In this document: positions 42,956-54,088 of the stretch, in pieces
Position numbering within the stretch: position 1 is the stretch's first letter
Layout: each line of letters begins with the position of its first letter
Assembly (NCBI GenBank): GCA_033782935.1
Contig: JAWQEG010001559.1
Coordinates: 2,791,001-2,855,000, forward strand
Direction: 5' to 3'
Source of the DNA: Petrolisthes cinctipes
Taxonomy: Eukaryota > Arthropoda > Malacostraca > Decapoda > Porcellanidae
DNA length: 64,000 bases
Program-made: the position numbers and the translations under genes
The notes under the pieces: model-generated
What the model was told of the DNA's origin: nothing
The model's input: the letters and a program-made list of their open reading frames with translations, nothing else
The model's database searches: none

Positions 42956-43254
42956 TTGATTGATTTATTTATTGATGCCATTAGGCATCTGGCGGCGCAA
43001 CAGCAATGGTCATATACCGTCCAACATAAAATGGTCATCTACATCATTAATAAAATATGTACAAAGATTAAATAATTTTCACTACCTCGAAAGGGAGAAG
43101 CAGCATGAATAAAACCCACGTCGTCCCCCCAAAAAAAATCATATATTAATGAAATAACCTACTTAAGTTAGATATATAAAAGAATTGAAATATTAACGAA
43201 AGAAACATTAAACTTTAACTACCTAGAAATTAATAGCCATAAATACAATAAAAT
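42956..43254 (-). other. 3' UTR and tail of LINE E1
   Basis: AT-rich, ending in the CGCCGCCAGATGCC hairpin block and AAATAAATCAATCAA tail on the minus strand. Confidence 0.75.
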
Positions 43255-45190
43255 TCACAATTTGTGGAGAAGGCCAGCCTCTTCCACATAGGAGAGGGTG
43301 TTCCCTCCCACACTACAAGCCTCCTCCCCGAGCATCTGGGAGAGACTGTAAGAACCGTCACCCTTCCGGTACTCGGAGAGGTGCCTACGACGAAGGTCCC
43401 CAAGGCTGGGACACTCGACAATAAGATGCCGTACTGTCAAAGGGACCAGACAATCATCACAGTAGGGAGGGTGAGCCCTCTCCATTAAAAAGCCTAGAGT
43501 CAATAATGTGTGGCCAATGCGGAGACGTACAAGAGCCGTCTCCTACCGGCGGGACAGGCCACTGTAGCTCCACAAACCAATGCGCTGGCGGATGTCGTCG
43601 AGCTTGTTAGCCCCGATGGCGTCCCATCTGTCCTGCCAGCAGGAACGAACGGTAGCATCTATGTAGGTTCGAAGGTTCACTGCAGGAACAGGATGACGCC
43701 TGGCAGGAGGCCGGAAATTGGAGACCGCAACCTTAGCCAGGGCGTCAGCCCGCTCATTCCCATCAACACCCACATGGGCCGGGACCCAACAAAAAGTTAC
43801 TTTGCAGCCACGACGACCCAGGAGGACAAGCCACTCAAGAATGGCCAACACCAGGGGATGGGAAGAGTTAAAATTGCACAAAGCCAGCAAGGCACTACAG
43901 GAATCGCGAAAAATAGTAAACGAAGGCTGAAGGAGAGTAAAAATCACTTGGAGGACATATAAAATGGCTGAGAGCTCAGCAGTAAAAATTGGCATGACAG
44001 AAGGGAGCCTGCCGCCACGGCAAAAGTCAGGAAAGACAACTCCAAAGCCAACTCCAGCATCAGACTTTGACCCATCAGTCACAGGGACTCCCTGTGAGTG
44101 AAGGCATGTTCTAAAAAGAGGGAACGAGCCACTGGAGGAGGAAGAGATTCCTTCTTGTCTGTAAAGCAAGTGCAGGGAAAAACTTCTTGAAAAAGCCATG
44201 GAGCCACCCTGGGGATCCTCACAGGACAATTCTGGAAGTCATCAATGCCCATCTCCTCCATAGCCTTCCTGACCCGGAAGCCAAAGGGCCATGGTGTACA
44301 AGAATGTAAAAGGTAGTACTGAGACATGATATCAGATGACACTACCAAGCAGGGAAGGGAATCAGGAAGTCGATGTAATCGATGCCAACAACGAACCATC
44401 AAGGACTGGCGCCGGAGATCAAGAGGTGGCTCATTAGGGTCCACCAGGAGACTGGGGATTGGGGACGACCTGAAGGCTCCGGTTGCCAGACGTACTCCAG
44501 CATGATGAACAGGGTCTAATACTCTGAGACGGGCATCGGTGGCAGAAGAGTACACCTCACACCCATAGTCGAGTTTTGACCTAATAAGAACATGGCATAG
44601 GCGGAGGAGGGTGGCCCGATCAGCCCCCCGGGATGTATGTCCCAGGACCCTCAACAGGTTAAGAGCCTTGAGGCAAGAGACCTTAAGTGTACGTAAGTGG
44701 GAAACCCAAGTCAAACGTTTGTCAAAAAGGAGACCGAAAAAGCGAGTCTCCTCGACACAGCGTATCCGATGACCATACATGAATGAGTCCGGATCGGGGT
44801 GGACGCCTCAGATGCGGCAGAAGTGCATAGCAACTGTCTTGGAAGGAGAAAATCGAAACCCATGAGAACCAGTCCAACGTGACACCCTGTCAAGGCCAAG
44901 CTGCATACGCTGCTCTGCCACTGACATACGGGAAGCAGCAAACCAGACTGCTAGGTCATCAACGTACATCGAGTTAGCTAAACCGTCTGGAAGGGATGAG
45001 GCAATGGCATTAATTGCTACTGCAAACAATGTGACACTGAGGACGCTTCCCTGGGGGACGCCCTCCTCCTGTGCAACAGATGCAGAGTGGGTTGTACCAA
45101 CCCTCACAGAAAAACTGCGACCACTGAGAAACTCCTTACGAAAGCATGGAAGGCGACCTCACAGGCCATATAAATGGAGTTGCTGCAGGA
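43255..45190 (-). pseudogene. LINE E1 ORF2: end of RT, RNase H, C-terminal Cys/His domain
   Basis: Four frames follow each other on the minus strand. 45107-44808: GVPQGSVLSVTLFAVAI and MYVDDLAVWF (YVDD box). 44780-44079: FGLLFDKRLTWVSHL and DYGCEVYSSATDARL, the RT thumb and connection. 44229-43543: VTDGSKSDAGVGFG, FTAELSAIL, IFRDSCSALLAL and VPAHVGVDGNERADALAK, the RNase H residues. 43503-43255: YCDDCLVPLTVRHLIVEC, a C-terminal Cys/His motif. At least three frameshifts separate the parts, so the copy is inactive. Confidence 0.88.
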
Positions 45191-45197
45191 TGCCATA

Positions 45198-45380
45198 GCA
45201 AGGTCATGGAGCGAGTTGTTAATCGTAGGTTATTGCACTTTTCAAATTCCAGGAATTTGCTGGTTGATGAGCAGTGTGGCTTCAAAAAAGGGCCTCAGTC
45301 GCTAGATCAGCTAGTAAACCTGGAAATTCAAATTCAAAAGGCATTTGCCAAAAAAAAAAAAAAAAAAATCTTTTGATTGC
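45198..45380 (+). pseudogene. LINE D ORF2, middle RT fragment
   Basis: 183 nt of LINE D between the two LINE E insertions: KVMERVVNRRLLHFSNSRNL and DEQCGFKKGPQSLDQLVNLE, RT blocks equivalent to 36690-36830 of LINE C. An A-run (about 45349-45368) has expanded inside the coding sequence right before the E2 site; it replaces the expected AFANKEF-type codons. TTTTGATTGC at 45371-45380 is the left copy of the E2 target duplication. Confidence 0.88.
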
Positions 45381-45833
45381 AACCCCCCCAACAGGAACCG
45401 CCTTGACGTGGTGGGGGTGATTGCTTGTCTCTGAGACCTGGCAAGCTAGACTAGAGGGGGTTCCGGCCCCTGCTCTGCCCCAATTTCTGGGAGAGAGGGC
45501 TTCCCATGCTAGTAAGGTCGCCAGTGAGAGACCAGACTAAATGTTTCCCATGCATTAGGCTGCCAGTAAGGGCCAACAGTGCTGCCCTCCAGAGGGACTG
45601 CCCTCTGGAGGCCGTCCTGTGTTGGATGGTTGGGTGTCTGTGCCGGGAGATGTTGGGGAAGGGGGTCTCAGCACCGTCGTGGGCAAACTTTCGAGCCATT
45701 GGGGCTGCTTTTTAAAACGAGTGGCCCCGTGGGGGAAGAGGTACCCCACCCACGGCGACCAGCGCTCGGTCCCTTCATCTGCCTGGTAGGTAGTAGCTCT
45801 TGGCTCCTGGTGCCAACACTAAACCAATGATAT
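45381..45833 (+). other. 5' UTR of LINE E2
   Basis: GC-rich leader starting AACCCCCCCAACAGG. It contains a perfect 11-bp hairpin CCTCCAGAGGG-ACTG-CCCTCTGGAGG (45586-45611). The reverse complement of about 45420-45620 is found at the 5' side of E3. Confidence 0.7.
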
Positions 45834-46925
45834 ATGGATATAGAAAAGCCCCAATCTCTTCCTCGAGCGGTGGTCGACCAGGCCGTCGAGACGTCACTCT
45901 CTGGTCATGGTAGTATGCAGAAAGCTGCAAATAAGAGTAGACCTAGCAGGACGGGTGTTGTATCGACGAACCCTGTTAGCGGTTTTGATACGTTAATGTT
46001 AACTAATGTACTTGCATCCCTTTCCTATGGCGCTATCCACTCCATTTTTAAGTGTTTTGGGGTAGTTCCTCGTATCCGAATCACATATGACAGTGATTGT
46101 AGGTCTAATCGGTGCTATATTACTTTCAATACAAATGCTGCTGCCAAAGCAGCATTTGAGGCAAAAGATTCTCTGACTGTGGGGGATACTCACTGTAAAG
46201 TGACAATGAAAATGACTACTGCCCTTACATCTTTGATGACTCTGTAGAGCATGTCCCAAAGGAACGTCGGGTTCCCACACCCTTTTGGTTTGTGGCTTTC
46301 TACAGGGAGGGACGTGGTAACCTTATCCATGCTTCCCGGTATCTGGAGAAAGAAATTGGATTATTACCAATGGGCCACATAAAGAAATATGGTAAGGGCG
46401 TTTTAATCACAGCCAAAGATCTTACACAGGCCATGATGCTCCTCAATCTCTCCTGTCCTTCTGATAGCATATTTGAATCTATTAAACCACATCGAACATT
46501 TAATTATAGCAAGGGGCGTATATATAATGAGGACCTGTATGAATTCTCAGAAGAGCACATTCTCATTATGTGCCCAGACAGTGTCCAACGAGTAACAAAG
46601 ATGAAAGGCAGTAAACATATGATCATTCTCATTTTTTATGGCTCGCATATCCCAGATTGCATTAACATTAACCCCGTCTCTTTTGAGGTGAAGCTTTTTG
46701 TTGAGCGTCCCCTACAGTGTTTTATGTTGTTATGAGTTTGGTCATGGAAGGAGGAACTGCAACAACCGTTACCGGTGTGGTAATTGTTCTGCTCTTGACT
46801 CACATCTTACTTCTGAGTGTCAGTCAGAGAGTTACTGCTTTTACTGCAGAGATGCTCACCCCTTTCATTCTCGCCAATGTAAGATGTACACTCGATCAAA
46901 AAAGTATCGCGCATTTCTCTCGTGA
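45834..46925 (+). pseudogene. LINE E2 ORF1, gag-like protein (frame-broken)
   Basis: Three overlapping frames. 45834-46247 (ATG near 45834): MDIEKPQSLPRAVVDQ, then SIFKCFGVVPRIRITYDSD and CYITFNTNAAAKAAFEAK, which looks like an RNA-recognition-type fold but is unproven. 46292-46735: YLEKEIGLLPMGHIKKYGKG and a gag-like segment ending FVERPLQCFM. 46698-46925: zinc knuckles YEFGHGRRNC, CGNCSALDSHLTSEC and CFYCRDAHPFHSRQC. Two small indels (about 46245 and 46730) break one ancestral frame. Presumed RNA-binding partner of ORF2. Confidence 0.75.
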
Positions 46926-47611
46926 AACATTCTGACACCTAAGACGATGGCTACTGAAAAAGAGCTTTTTTATCATGAGCTGTAGCTATCCTTTACAGAA
47001 CCATCGGACCCCACCTGTGCAATACTTTTTTGATCCAGTTTACCTCCTTGAGCAGGATATCCTCCACTTGGCTAATTCCTAATTCATTAGCATTGGTAGT
47101 GCCAGACGGCAACTCAACTTCAGGCGACAGAAGGATGGTGGTGTGAAGACATACGCCTCCTCCCTTTGCCCTAAATCGGTTGCAGCACCCTCTCAACCCT
47201 CTCAAGAGGCAGCTGCTTTTTGCTCTAGCGAGAGCGTTTCTAAGGTTACACTACATAATAGTTTCTCTGTCTTGGAAACTTTATCAGACACTCATTCTGG
47301 TGACCCTTCAACTGATGACAATTCTCAGACTTTAGCTAAAGGTGTCCATGTGGTAGAGGTTCACGCTACCACACGCTCTCCAAAAAGGAAACTTAAGTCA
47401 CCTAAACTGCCACAGAGATGCCTTCGTGGTTCCTCTGAGGCACTTACTCCATAGATCTTCCTCCTTGTAAGGCACCATCTCTGTGGATTAATCCATAGTT
47501 TCCTCTCAATTTCACCAGAAGCGTTCTCGTGGCTCTGATGAATCTCTTGATTCAACAGAAATTCCTCCTCGCAAGCTTCCTTCGGGATCATCAGAGGGGC
47601 GTAAAGTTAAT
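46926..47611 (+). pseudogene. LINE E2 ORF1 C-terminal region (degenerate)
   Basis: Only short frames remain, for example 47143-47454 with SQPSQEAAAFCSSESV and TRSPKRKLKSPKLPQ, Ser/Thr/Lys-rich sequence like LINE ORF1 tails. Several stops separate them. No domain is recognised. The position between the zinc knuckles and the endonuclease supports assignment to the ORF1 tail. Confidence 0.5.
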
Positions 47612-49278
47612 GTGGATGCCTCGGATGTTGTGACTTCAAAAGATTCGGTTTCTCTTCTGCTTGAGCAGCGGAGTGATTCTACCACCTGTATTATGGATGT
47701 TGATGTATCTGCCTGTGCCAGTGATACCACTGCTGTACAGTACAATACCAATGTAATTGTTTCAAAGAATATCCCAGCTCATATACCTTCATCTTCTTCT
47801 AACATATCAGATGCTTCAGGGACTCGTCTACGGGTCCCATTTACTGCCCCAAGTACTACACCTCGGGTTCGCTCTTCTTCTAGTGGCCCAGGATTAGACA
47901 AATCTTATCGTTTGAGTAAACCCTCAGGTCGAGGTGGTAGTGGGAAGTACCTCCATGAGGCTTCCCAAAATTCAGTACTAAAGTTCAAGGTCCTTCAGTG
48001 GAATTGCCGTGGCTTGCGTGCTTCTTGGGAGGAACTGCGAGTTCTTCTCTCTAGCTTCTCTCCTGCATGTGTTTCTCTCCAAGAGACAATGCTTGGGGAC
48101 TACATTCCTGCCAGTCCTCCAGCATACTCTGCATTTTATTCCAATTCATTTGAAGGGCAGGGTCACCATGGTGGCTCTGCCATCCTAGTTCGCTGAGATA
48201 TTCCATGCATGAGCCTGGAGCTTGACACTTCGCTCCAGGCTGTTGCAGTTAATGTTTTTATGGACCGCCTGTACACTGTGTACTGTCTATACCTTCCTCC
48301 CAGTGTTACAGTTGAGAGGGGTGATTTCAACCGTCTTGTACGGGACATTCCCTCTCCCTTTATTTTATTGGGTGATTTTAATGGTCGTCATCCTCTGTGG
48401 GGTGACAGTTCGGTCTTCCCCAGGGGTGTTTTATTGGCTTCTTTTATTGAGGATGAGGGAATAGGGGTTGTACATACGGGAAATGTGACACATTTTAATA
48501 GCCCTACTGGGACTTTTACCGCCATTGACATTTTCCTCTGCTCACCCAGTGCTCTGTTGGATTTTACTTGGAGAGTGTTGCCTGATTTATATGGTAGTGA
48601 CCATTTCCCTATACTTTTAGAAGGTAACAGGTACGAACTACAGTCGCGTCTTCCTAGGTGGAAATTAGAGAAGGCTGACTGGCAGTTTTTTAGAGAGATA
48701 ACTTCTTCGGTCTCTTCTGTAGCCGATTTTGGTAGCTCTGACGAGGCTGTAACATATTTCACTGATATGCTCCATTCTGCGGCTCTCAACTCTATCCCAA
48801 AAACTTCTGGCTACTTTCTCAAACGTCCTGTCTCTTGGTGGTCACCAGTCTGCACCACTGCTGTGCGGGAGAAGCGCGCTGCTTTCTCTCGCCTTCATCG
48901 CAATCGTGGGGCTGAACTCTTTTAGAGGACTTCCGACGGGCAAGGGCTCAGGCTAGACGAGTTTTAAATGAGGCACGACGTGCATCTTGGAAGGCCTATG
49001 TGTCTTCAACTAATACTAAAACTCCACTCACCCAAGTGTTCAGGAGAGTCCGTAAGATGGAGGGGAAGTTTTCTCCTAGTTCTCCACCTGTACTTAAGGT
49101 CAAAGGAATTAAGATCATGGATGGTTTGACAGTGGCCAATGCCATGGCGGAGGCTTTTGCAAGAATTTCCAGCCGTGACTCTCGATCTCTGGCTTGTAGG
49201 CATGAGTTAAGAGCCAAGGAGTGCACTGTCCTGAATTTCTCAAGGAATGAGAATGAAAGTTATAACCATATATTCACC
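47612..49278 (+). pseudogene. LINE E2 ORF1 tail and ORF2 endonuclease
   Basis: 47612-48196 is one open frame that runs from a Ser-rich ORF1-like tail straight into the AP endonuclease start (KFKVLQWNCRGLRASWEEL, CVSLQETML), so ORF1 and ORF2 may be fused or ORF2 may have an N-terminal extension. After a TGA at 48196, 48209-48925 continues with FILLGDFNGRHPLWG and LYGSDHFPILLEG. All four endonuclease motifs are intact. From 48926 the linker to RT (RRASWKAYVSSTNTKTPLTQVF) is readable up to the solo-LTR insertion. Confidence 0.83.
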
Positions 49279-49283
49279 CTTAG

Positions 49284-49899
49284 TGTAAGGGGACAAGTAC
49301 CACCTCGACTATAAACTACTTCTCTCCACCTACCACTCAGAATCTTCGAGCTGCTCACAAGTCTCGATCCACCAACTTTCAAGTTCGACCCAACCACCAA
49401 CGGCCATCAGAGTCGATGACGGAACCCACTTGGACTCTAGAAGACAGACAGCCACAGCCATTCGGTCTGGAAACATCCTGTGATTTCTCTCCTGGCTGGT
49501 CTCGTACTCTCTGGAGTTACCTTGTGGCCGTGGGCTGGCCCTGAGTTCTCCTTATTAACTCACCCACTCGCTAAATGTATATACTACGACTCCCGTCCTT
49601 CTAGAGTGAGTGTCTGTTCTCTCTCTTATGTCCACAAAGAGAGTCTACCTTCAAGACAGCAAAGAAGACCGTGCTGCTTATATTGTGATACTACTTTGCT
49701 TCTGTGTTTGGTTGGGTTGGAGAGGGGATGGTGGAACCATATTCCTGCATTGGAGCTTGTACAATCTAGTCTTTCTGGGTTATGGAAGTGTATTTGGTGG
49801 ACATATATTGGTGTCTTGGGAAATTAAAAATGGGTTGTTGTCTTATACCCTTGTATTTGTTATTTCTTCTGCTCTATTAGCCACAGGCCGTCCCTGACA
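49284..49899. mobile_element. Solo-LTR candidate inside LINE E2 (616 nt)
   Basis: Begins TGTAAGGGGAC and ends GTCCCTGACA (imperfect inverted ends, TG…CA). Flanks CTTAG (49279-49283) and CTGAG (49900-49904) look like a 5-nt duplication with one mismatch. The homologous stretch in E3 (about 54500) has no insert. Confidence 0.58.
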
Positions 49900-50756
49900 C
49901 TGAGAGACCTGCATTCTGCCCTCTCTCTCTGCGGCGACACTTCTCCTGGGCCAGACAACATCCCATATGCAATGTTGCGACACTTGGGTGAGGAGGCGAT
50001 CTCATTTCTTTTAGCTTTATATAACAGAATCTGGGTGGAGGGTGTCTTCCCTTCTGGGTGGAGGGTTGCTACCATTCTTCCTTTCCTCAAGCCGGGCAAG
50101 GACTCTGGTGTTGCCCTCAATTACCAACAAATTGCCTTGACCTCCTGTCTCTCTAAACTATTTGAAAAGATGGTGAATGTCAGACTGGTATACTTCTTGG
50201 AAACGGGGTGGTTTTCTGTCTCCGTCCTAGTCTGGATTTCGTAAACACCGCTCCACTACAGATGCTCTGGTCAGGTTGGAAGCTGCTGCATGTGAGGCCT
50301 TTGCACGACATCAACACCTTGTCTGTGTATTCTTTGATTTAGAGAAAGCATATGACACTACATGGCAATATGGCATCCTGCAGCAACTCCTTTTAAATGG
50401 CCTGCAGGGTCGCCTTCCTTGCTTTCCTAGGAGTTTCTCAGTGGTCGCAGTTTTTCTGTGAGGGTTGGTACAACCCACTCAGCATCTGTTGCACAGGAGG
50501 AGGGCTCCCCCAGGGAAGCGTCCTCAGTGTCACATTGTTTGCAGTAGCAATTAATGCCATTGCCTCATCCCTTCCGGACGGTATAGCCAACTCGATATAT
50601 GTTGACGACCTAGCAGTCTGGTTTGCTGCTTCCCGTATGTCAGTGGCGGAGCGGCGCATGCAGCTTGGCCTTGACAGGGTGTCACGTTGGACTGGTTCTC
50701 ATGGGTTTCGATTTTCTCCTTCCAAGACAGTTGCTATGCACTTCTGCCGCATCTGA
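49900..50756 (+). pseudogene. LINE E2 reverse transcriptase
   Basis: Motifs in changing frames: GDTSPGPDNIPYAMLRH, WRVATILPFLKPGKD, QIALTSCLSKLFEKM, SGFRKHRSTTDALVRLE, VCVFFDLEKAYDTTW (catalytic Asp), GLPQGSVLSVTLFAVAI and IYVDDLAVWF (YVDD). Frame changes lie near 50225 and 50460. The frame ends MHFCRI at 50756. The same blocks in E1 show that the family carried one continuous RT. Confidence 0.87.
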
Positions 50757-52270
50757 GGCATCCACCCCGATCTGGACTTATTCATGTATTGTCATTGGAT
50801 ATTTTGTGTCGAGGAGACTCGCTCTTTGGGTCTCCTTTTTGACAAACGTTTGACTTGGGTTCCCCATTTACGTACACTTAAGGTCTCTTGCCTCAAGGCT
50901 CTTAACCTGTTGAGGGTCCTGAGCCATATGTCCTGGGGGGCTGATCGGACCACCCTCCTCCACCAATACCATGTTCTTATTAGGTCAAAACTCGACTATG
51001 CCACCGAGGCCCATCATGCTGGAGTACATCTGGCGACCGGAACCTTCAGGTCGTCCCCAATCCCAAGTCTCCTGGTGGACGCTAATGAGCCACCTCTTGA
51101 TCTCCATCGTCAGTTCTTGATGGTTCATTGTTGGCATCGATTACATTGACTTCCTGACTCCCTTCCCTGCTTGGCGGTGTCATCTGATATCATGTCTCAG
51201 TACTACTTTTTACATTCTCGTACACCATGGCATTTTGGCTTCCGGGTCAGGAAGGCTATGGAGGAGATGGGCATTGATGACTTCCAGATTTGTCCTGTGA
51301 GGGTCCCCAGGGTGGCTCCATGGCTTCTTCCAGAAGTTTTCCCCTGCACCTGCTTTTCAGACAAGAAGGAATCTCTTCCTCCTCCAGTGGCTCGTTCCCT
51401 CTTTTTAGAACATGCCTTCACTCACAGGGAGTCCCTCCCTGTGTACACTGATGGGTCAAAGTCTGATGCTGGAGTTGGTTTTGGAGTTGTCTTTCCTGAC
51501 TTTTGCCGTGGCGGCAGGCTCCCTTCTGTCATATAAATTTTTACTGCTGAGCTCTCGGCCATTTTATATGCCCTCCAAGTGATTTTTACTCTCCCTCAGC
51601 CTTCGTTTACTATTTTTAGGGATTCCTTTAGTGCCTTGCAGGACTTGTACATTTTAACTCTTCCCATCCCCTGGTGTTGGTCATTCTTGAGTGGCTTGTC
51701 CTCCTGGGTCGTCGTGGCTGCAAAGTCACTTTTTGTTGGGTCCCAGCCCACGTGTGTGTCGATGGGAATGAGCGGGCTGACGCCCTGGCTAAGACTTCGG
51801 GCTCCAATTCTTGGCCTCCTGCCAGGCGTCATCCTGTTCCTGCAGTGGACCTTCGACCCTACATAGATGCTACCGTTCGTTCCTGCTGGCAGGACAGATG
51901 GGACACCGTCGGGGCTAACAAGCTCCACGACATCCGCCAGCATCTTGGTTTGTAGAGCTACAATGGCTTATCCCACCGGTGGGAGACGGCTCTTGTCCGT
52001 CTCTGCATTGGCCACACATTATTGACTCATGGCTTTTTAATGGAGAGGGCTCACCCTCTCTACTGTGATGATTGTCTGGTCCCTTTGACGGTACGGTATC
52101 TTATTGTCGAGTGTCCCAGCCTTGGGGACCTGCTTCGTAGGCACCTCTCCGAGTACCGGGTGGATGACGGTTCTTACAGTCTCTCCCAGGTCCGCGGGGA
52201 GGAGGCTTGTAGTGTGGGAGGGAACACCCTCTCCTATGTGGGGGAGGCTGGCCTTCTCCACAAAATATGA
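50757..52270 (+). pseudogene. LINE E2 RT connection, RNase H and C-terminal Cys/His domain
   Basis: 50784-51149 continues the RT thumb (LGLLFDKRLTWVPHL) with part of DYGCEVYSSATD deleted. 51171-51536 ends in the first RNase H strand YTDGSKSDAGVGFGVV; a stop replaces the codon before FTAELSAI (51535). 51674-51955 carries VPAHVCVDGNERADALAK. 52022-52270 has YCDDCLVPLTVRYLIVEC, the terminal Cys/His motif. Several frame breaks make it inactive. Confidence 0.86.
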
Positions 52271-52506
52271 TTTTATTATATTTATGGTATTTAGATGGTT
52301 TGATTTTTTTTTTTTTTTTTTTATGTCGACGGGTTCTTTTAGTAATAATGTATTTTTTAGTTTGTGTGTCATTTAATCATGTTGCCTATCCCTTTCGGGT
52401 GTTCATGTTTTATTAATTATGTAGATGACAATTTTATGTTGGCCGGTATATGACCTTAGCTGTTGCGCCGCCAGATGCTTTGTTGCATCAAAAATCAATC
52501 AATCAA
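52271..52506 (+). other. 3' UTR and tail of LINE E2
   Basis: Contains a T-run (about 52304-52321), the CGCCGCCAGATGC hairpin and the (AATC)n tail. Confidence 0.75.
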
Positions 52507-53250
52507 TTTTGATTGCTGTATTTTTAAACATTGAAAAAGCATACGACATGACATGGCGACATGGCCTCCTCAGGAAACAATATGCAATGGGATTATGTTG
52601 TAACCTGCCCTTTTTTGTTAAAAATTTCATTTATGACAGAACTTTCTCTGTCAAGCTTTTTTCGGAAACAGTCACTTTCTCGGACATACTTGTCCAGGCA
52701 AACGGGGTCCCCTAGGGGAGTGTTTGGTCTCCGACCTTATTTTTATGTATGATCAATGACATTCTACCAGCTCCTCCTCGAAATTTTAAATACTCACTGT
52801 ACACCGATGACTGTGCAATATGGCATTCCAGCTGTAGTGCAGAGTTTTCGGCAACACGGATCCAATTGGCACTGGATCTGATTCACAATTGGGGCCTCCA
52901 GTGGGGTCTTAAGTTTTCGATAAGAAAGAGTGTAGGGGTGATTTTCATTCATAGGAGGAAGCCAGACGTACAGCTGACTATGGGTGACAACCCCTTACTT
53001 ATCCAAAATTCTACTAAATTCCTTGGACTGCATTTTGACAGTTGACTGACATGGTGAGTCCATGTCAGTGAGTTAAAAACTAAATGTCTACAAGCACTTA
53101 ATTTGCTGAAGTGCAGATAGGAAGTCATTGCTAAGCTATATAAAGCCCTGATTAGATCTAGAGTAGATTATGGGTCAATAGTGTATGGTTCGGCATCTGA
53201 TTCTGTGTTAAAAGGTTTGGATGTAATGCAGAATGCGTATCTGAAACTGT
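52507..53250 (+). pseudogene. LINE D ORF2, last RT fragment
   Basis: RT resumes after E2: FLNIEKAYDMTWRHGLLRK (catalytic Asp of motif A is Asn here), ANGVP with a stop directly after, then VWSPTLFLCMINDILPAPP, YSLYTDDCAIWHSS (YTDD) and KFLGLHFDS. A stop at 53043 is followed by TWRVHVSELKTKCLQALN-like and ALIRSRVDYGSIVYGSASDS blocks in broken frames to about 53250, where similarity to LINEs ends. RNase H is missing. Confidence 0.85.
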
Positions 53251-53855
53251 GTATGAGAGAGAGTGAATCATACGAGGTTTATTGGTACTCCCTCTGGCCT
53301 CCTCTATACCCTACCCCACAAGGTGGAGACAGAGGTGTAGAGAAGGAAGAGAGTTGAACATGTAACGACGGAGATGATTGGTTGATGAGTTTATTTCTTC
53401 AATTTCAGTACGATTTGTAAAAATTTCAGTAATATAGATACAACTTAATGAGATGAAGAACATTGTTGTCTACAATAATACAACAACCCCCACCCAGACG
53501 CTTGTGGCATCAATGACAAGGAGGCTGCAGAAAGTGATTGAGAAAGATAGTGGGTGGACAGGTTATTAATAAAATTATGTTAATAATAAATATTTAAGCA
53601 ATTTATTGTCCATCACCTTAACCAGTTACTTTTATGAATGTTATAATATAAAGGACGAAACAGGTATACAGTATTCGACTTTACTGTAATAATACATGAA
53701 TAAATTGAGACAATAATATAAATAATGGGTTATATCAGATGTGTATTGATAACAATGAAAAGATCACTATACAACCCAAGGTAAAGATAAGCTATTTCTA
53801 TTATGATACAACCATTGTTATTCATAGTATCACGATATTGGTCATATTATATTGT
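53251..53855. other. AT-rich interval with a Tc1 relic
   Basis: Apart from the transposase fragment listed separately, no element or gene is recognised. Confidence 0.4.
53490..53569 (+). pseudogene. Tc1/mariner transposase C-terminal relic
   Basis: The frame reads PTQTLVASMTRRLQKVIEKD then SGWTGY and TAA. It matches the typical C-terminus of Tc1-type transposases (SMPRRLQAVI…GG.T.Y) and the end of the relic at 7388 (NMSNRLHAVINNRGGWSGY). Only about 25 codons survive and no terminal repeat is seen. Confidence 0.62.
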
Positions 53856-53894
53856 TTTTTAATGCCTGGAATATTATATGAGCTTACATATTCA

Positions 53895-54088
53895 GAGGGC
53901 GTTCCCTCTGGCGGGCAGCACTGTTGGCTCCTACTGGTACCCAATTGCAAGGAAACCATTTATTCTGGTCTTTCATAGCGACCTTTCTAGCATGGGAAAC
54001 CCTCTCTAGTCGAAATCGGGACAGAGCAGGGGCCGGAACCCCCTCTAGTCTAGCTCGCCAGGTCTCAGAGACACGCAAGCCCCCCCAC
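53895..54088 (-). other. Inverted 5' UTR segment of LINE E3
   Basis: Reverse complement of about 45420-45620 of E2 (for example GGGGCCGGAACCCCCTCTAG and CCAGGTCTCAGAGACA). Its inner end corresponds to the LINE 5' end, as twin priming predicts. Confidence 0.82.

Larger units (their letters stand above)
42956..45197 (-). mobile_element. LINE E1 (third family), 5'-truncated, reverse
   Basis: Inserted in the RT of LINE D with the perfect 13-nt duplication GCAAGGTCATGGA (42943-42955 and 45198-45210). On the minus strand it starts inside RT (YGILQQL) and runs to a 3' end with a GATGCC-TAAT-GGCATC hairpin and an AATA/AATC simple tail instead of poly(A). Same family as E2 and E3. Confidence 0.92.
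45381..52506 (+). mobile_element. LINE E2 (third family), near full length
   Basis: Flanked by TTTTGATTGC (45371-45380 and 52507-52516). It has a 5' UTR, zinc-knuckle ORF1, ORF2 (endonuclease, RT, RNase H, Cys/His) and a 3' end with hairpin GATGC-TTTGTT-GCATC and an (AATC)n tail (52493-52506). A 616-nt solo-LTR candidate interrupts it. Many frameshifts make it inactive. RNase H puts it in the I superfamily; it differs from A-D in sequence and in having a simple-repeat tail. Confidence 0.9.
39347..53250 (+). mobile_element. I-type LINE D (second family), split by E1 and E2
   Basis: Related to A-C in ORF1 and ORF2 but clearly a different family. Pieces: 39347-42955, 45198-45380 and 52507-about 53250. 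The pieces join into one RT reading order, interrupted by LINE E1 (13-nt duplication) and LINE E2 (10-nt duplication). The element is lost before RNase H at about 53250. Its first 10 nt, CTCACATCAG, equal those of A and C, so either it shares their 5' end or this is the target duplication of the array. Confidence 0.82.
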
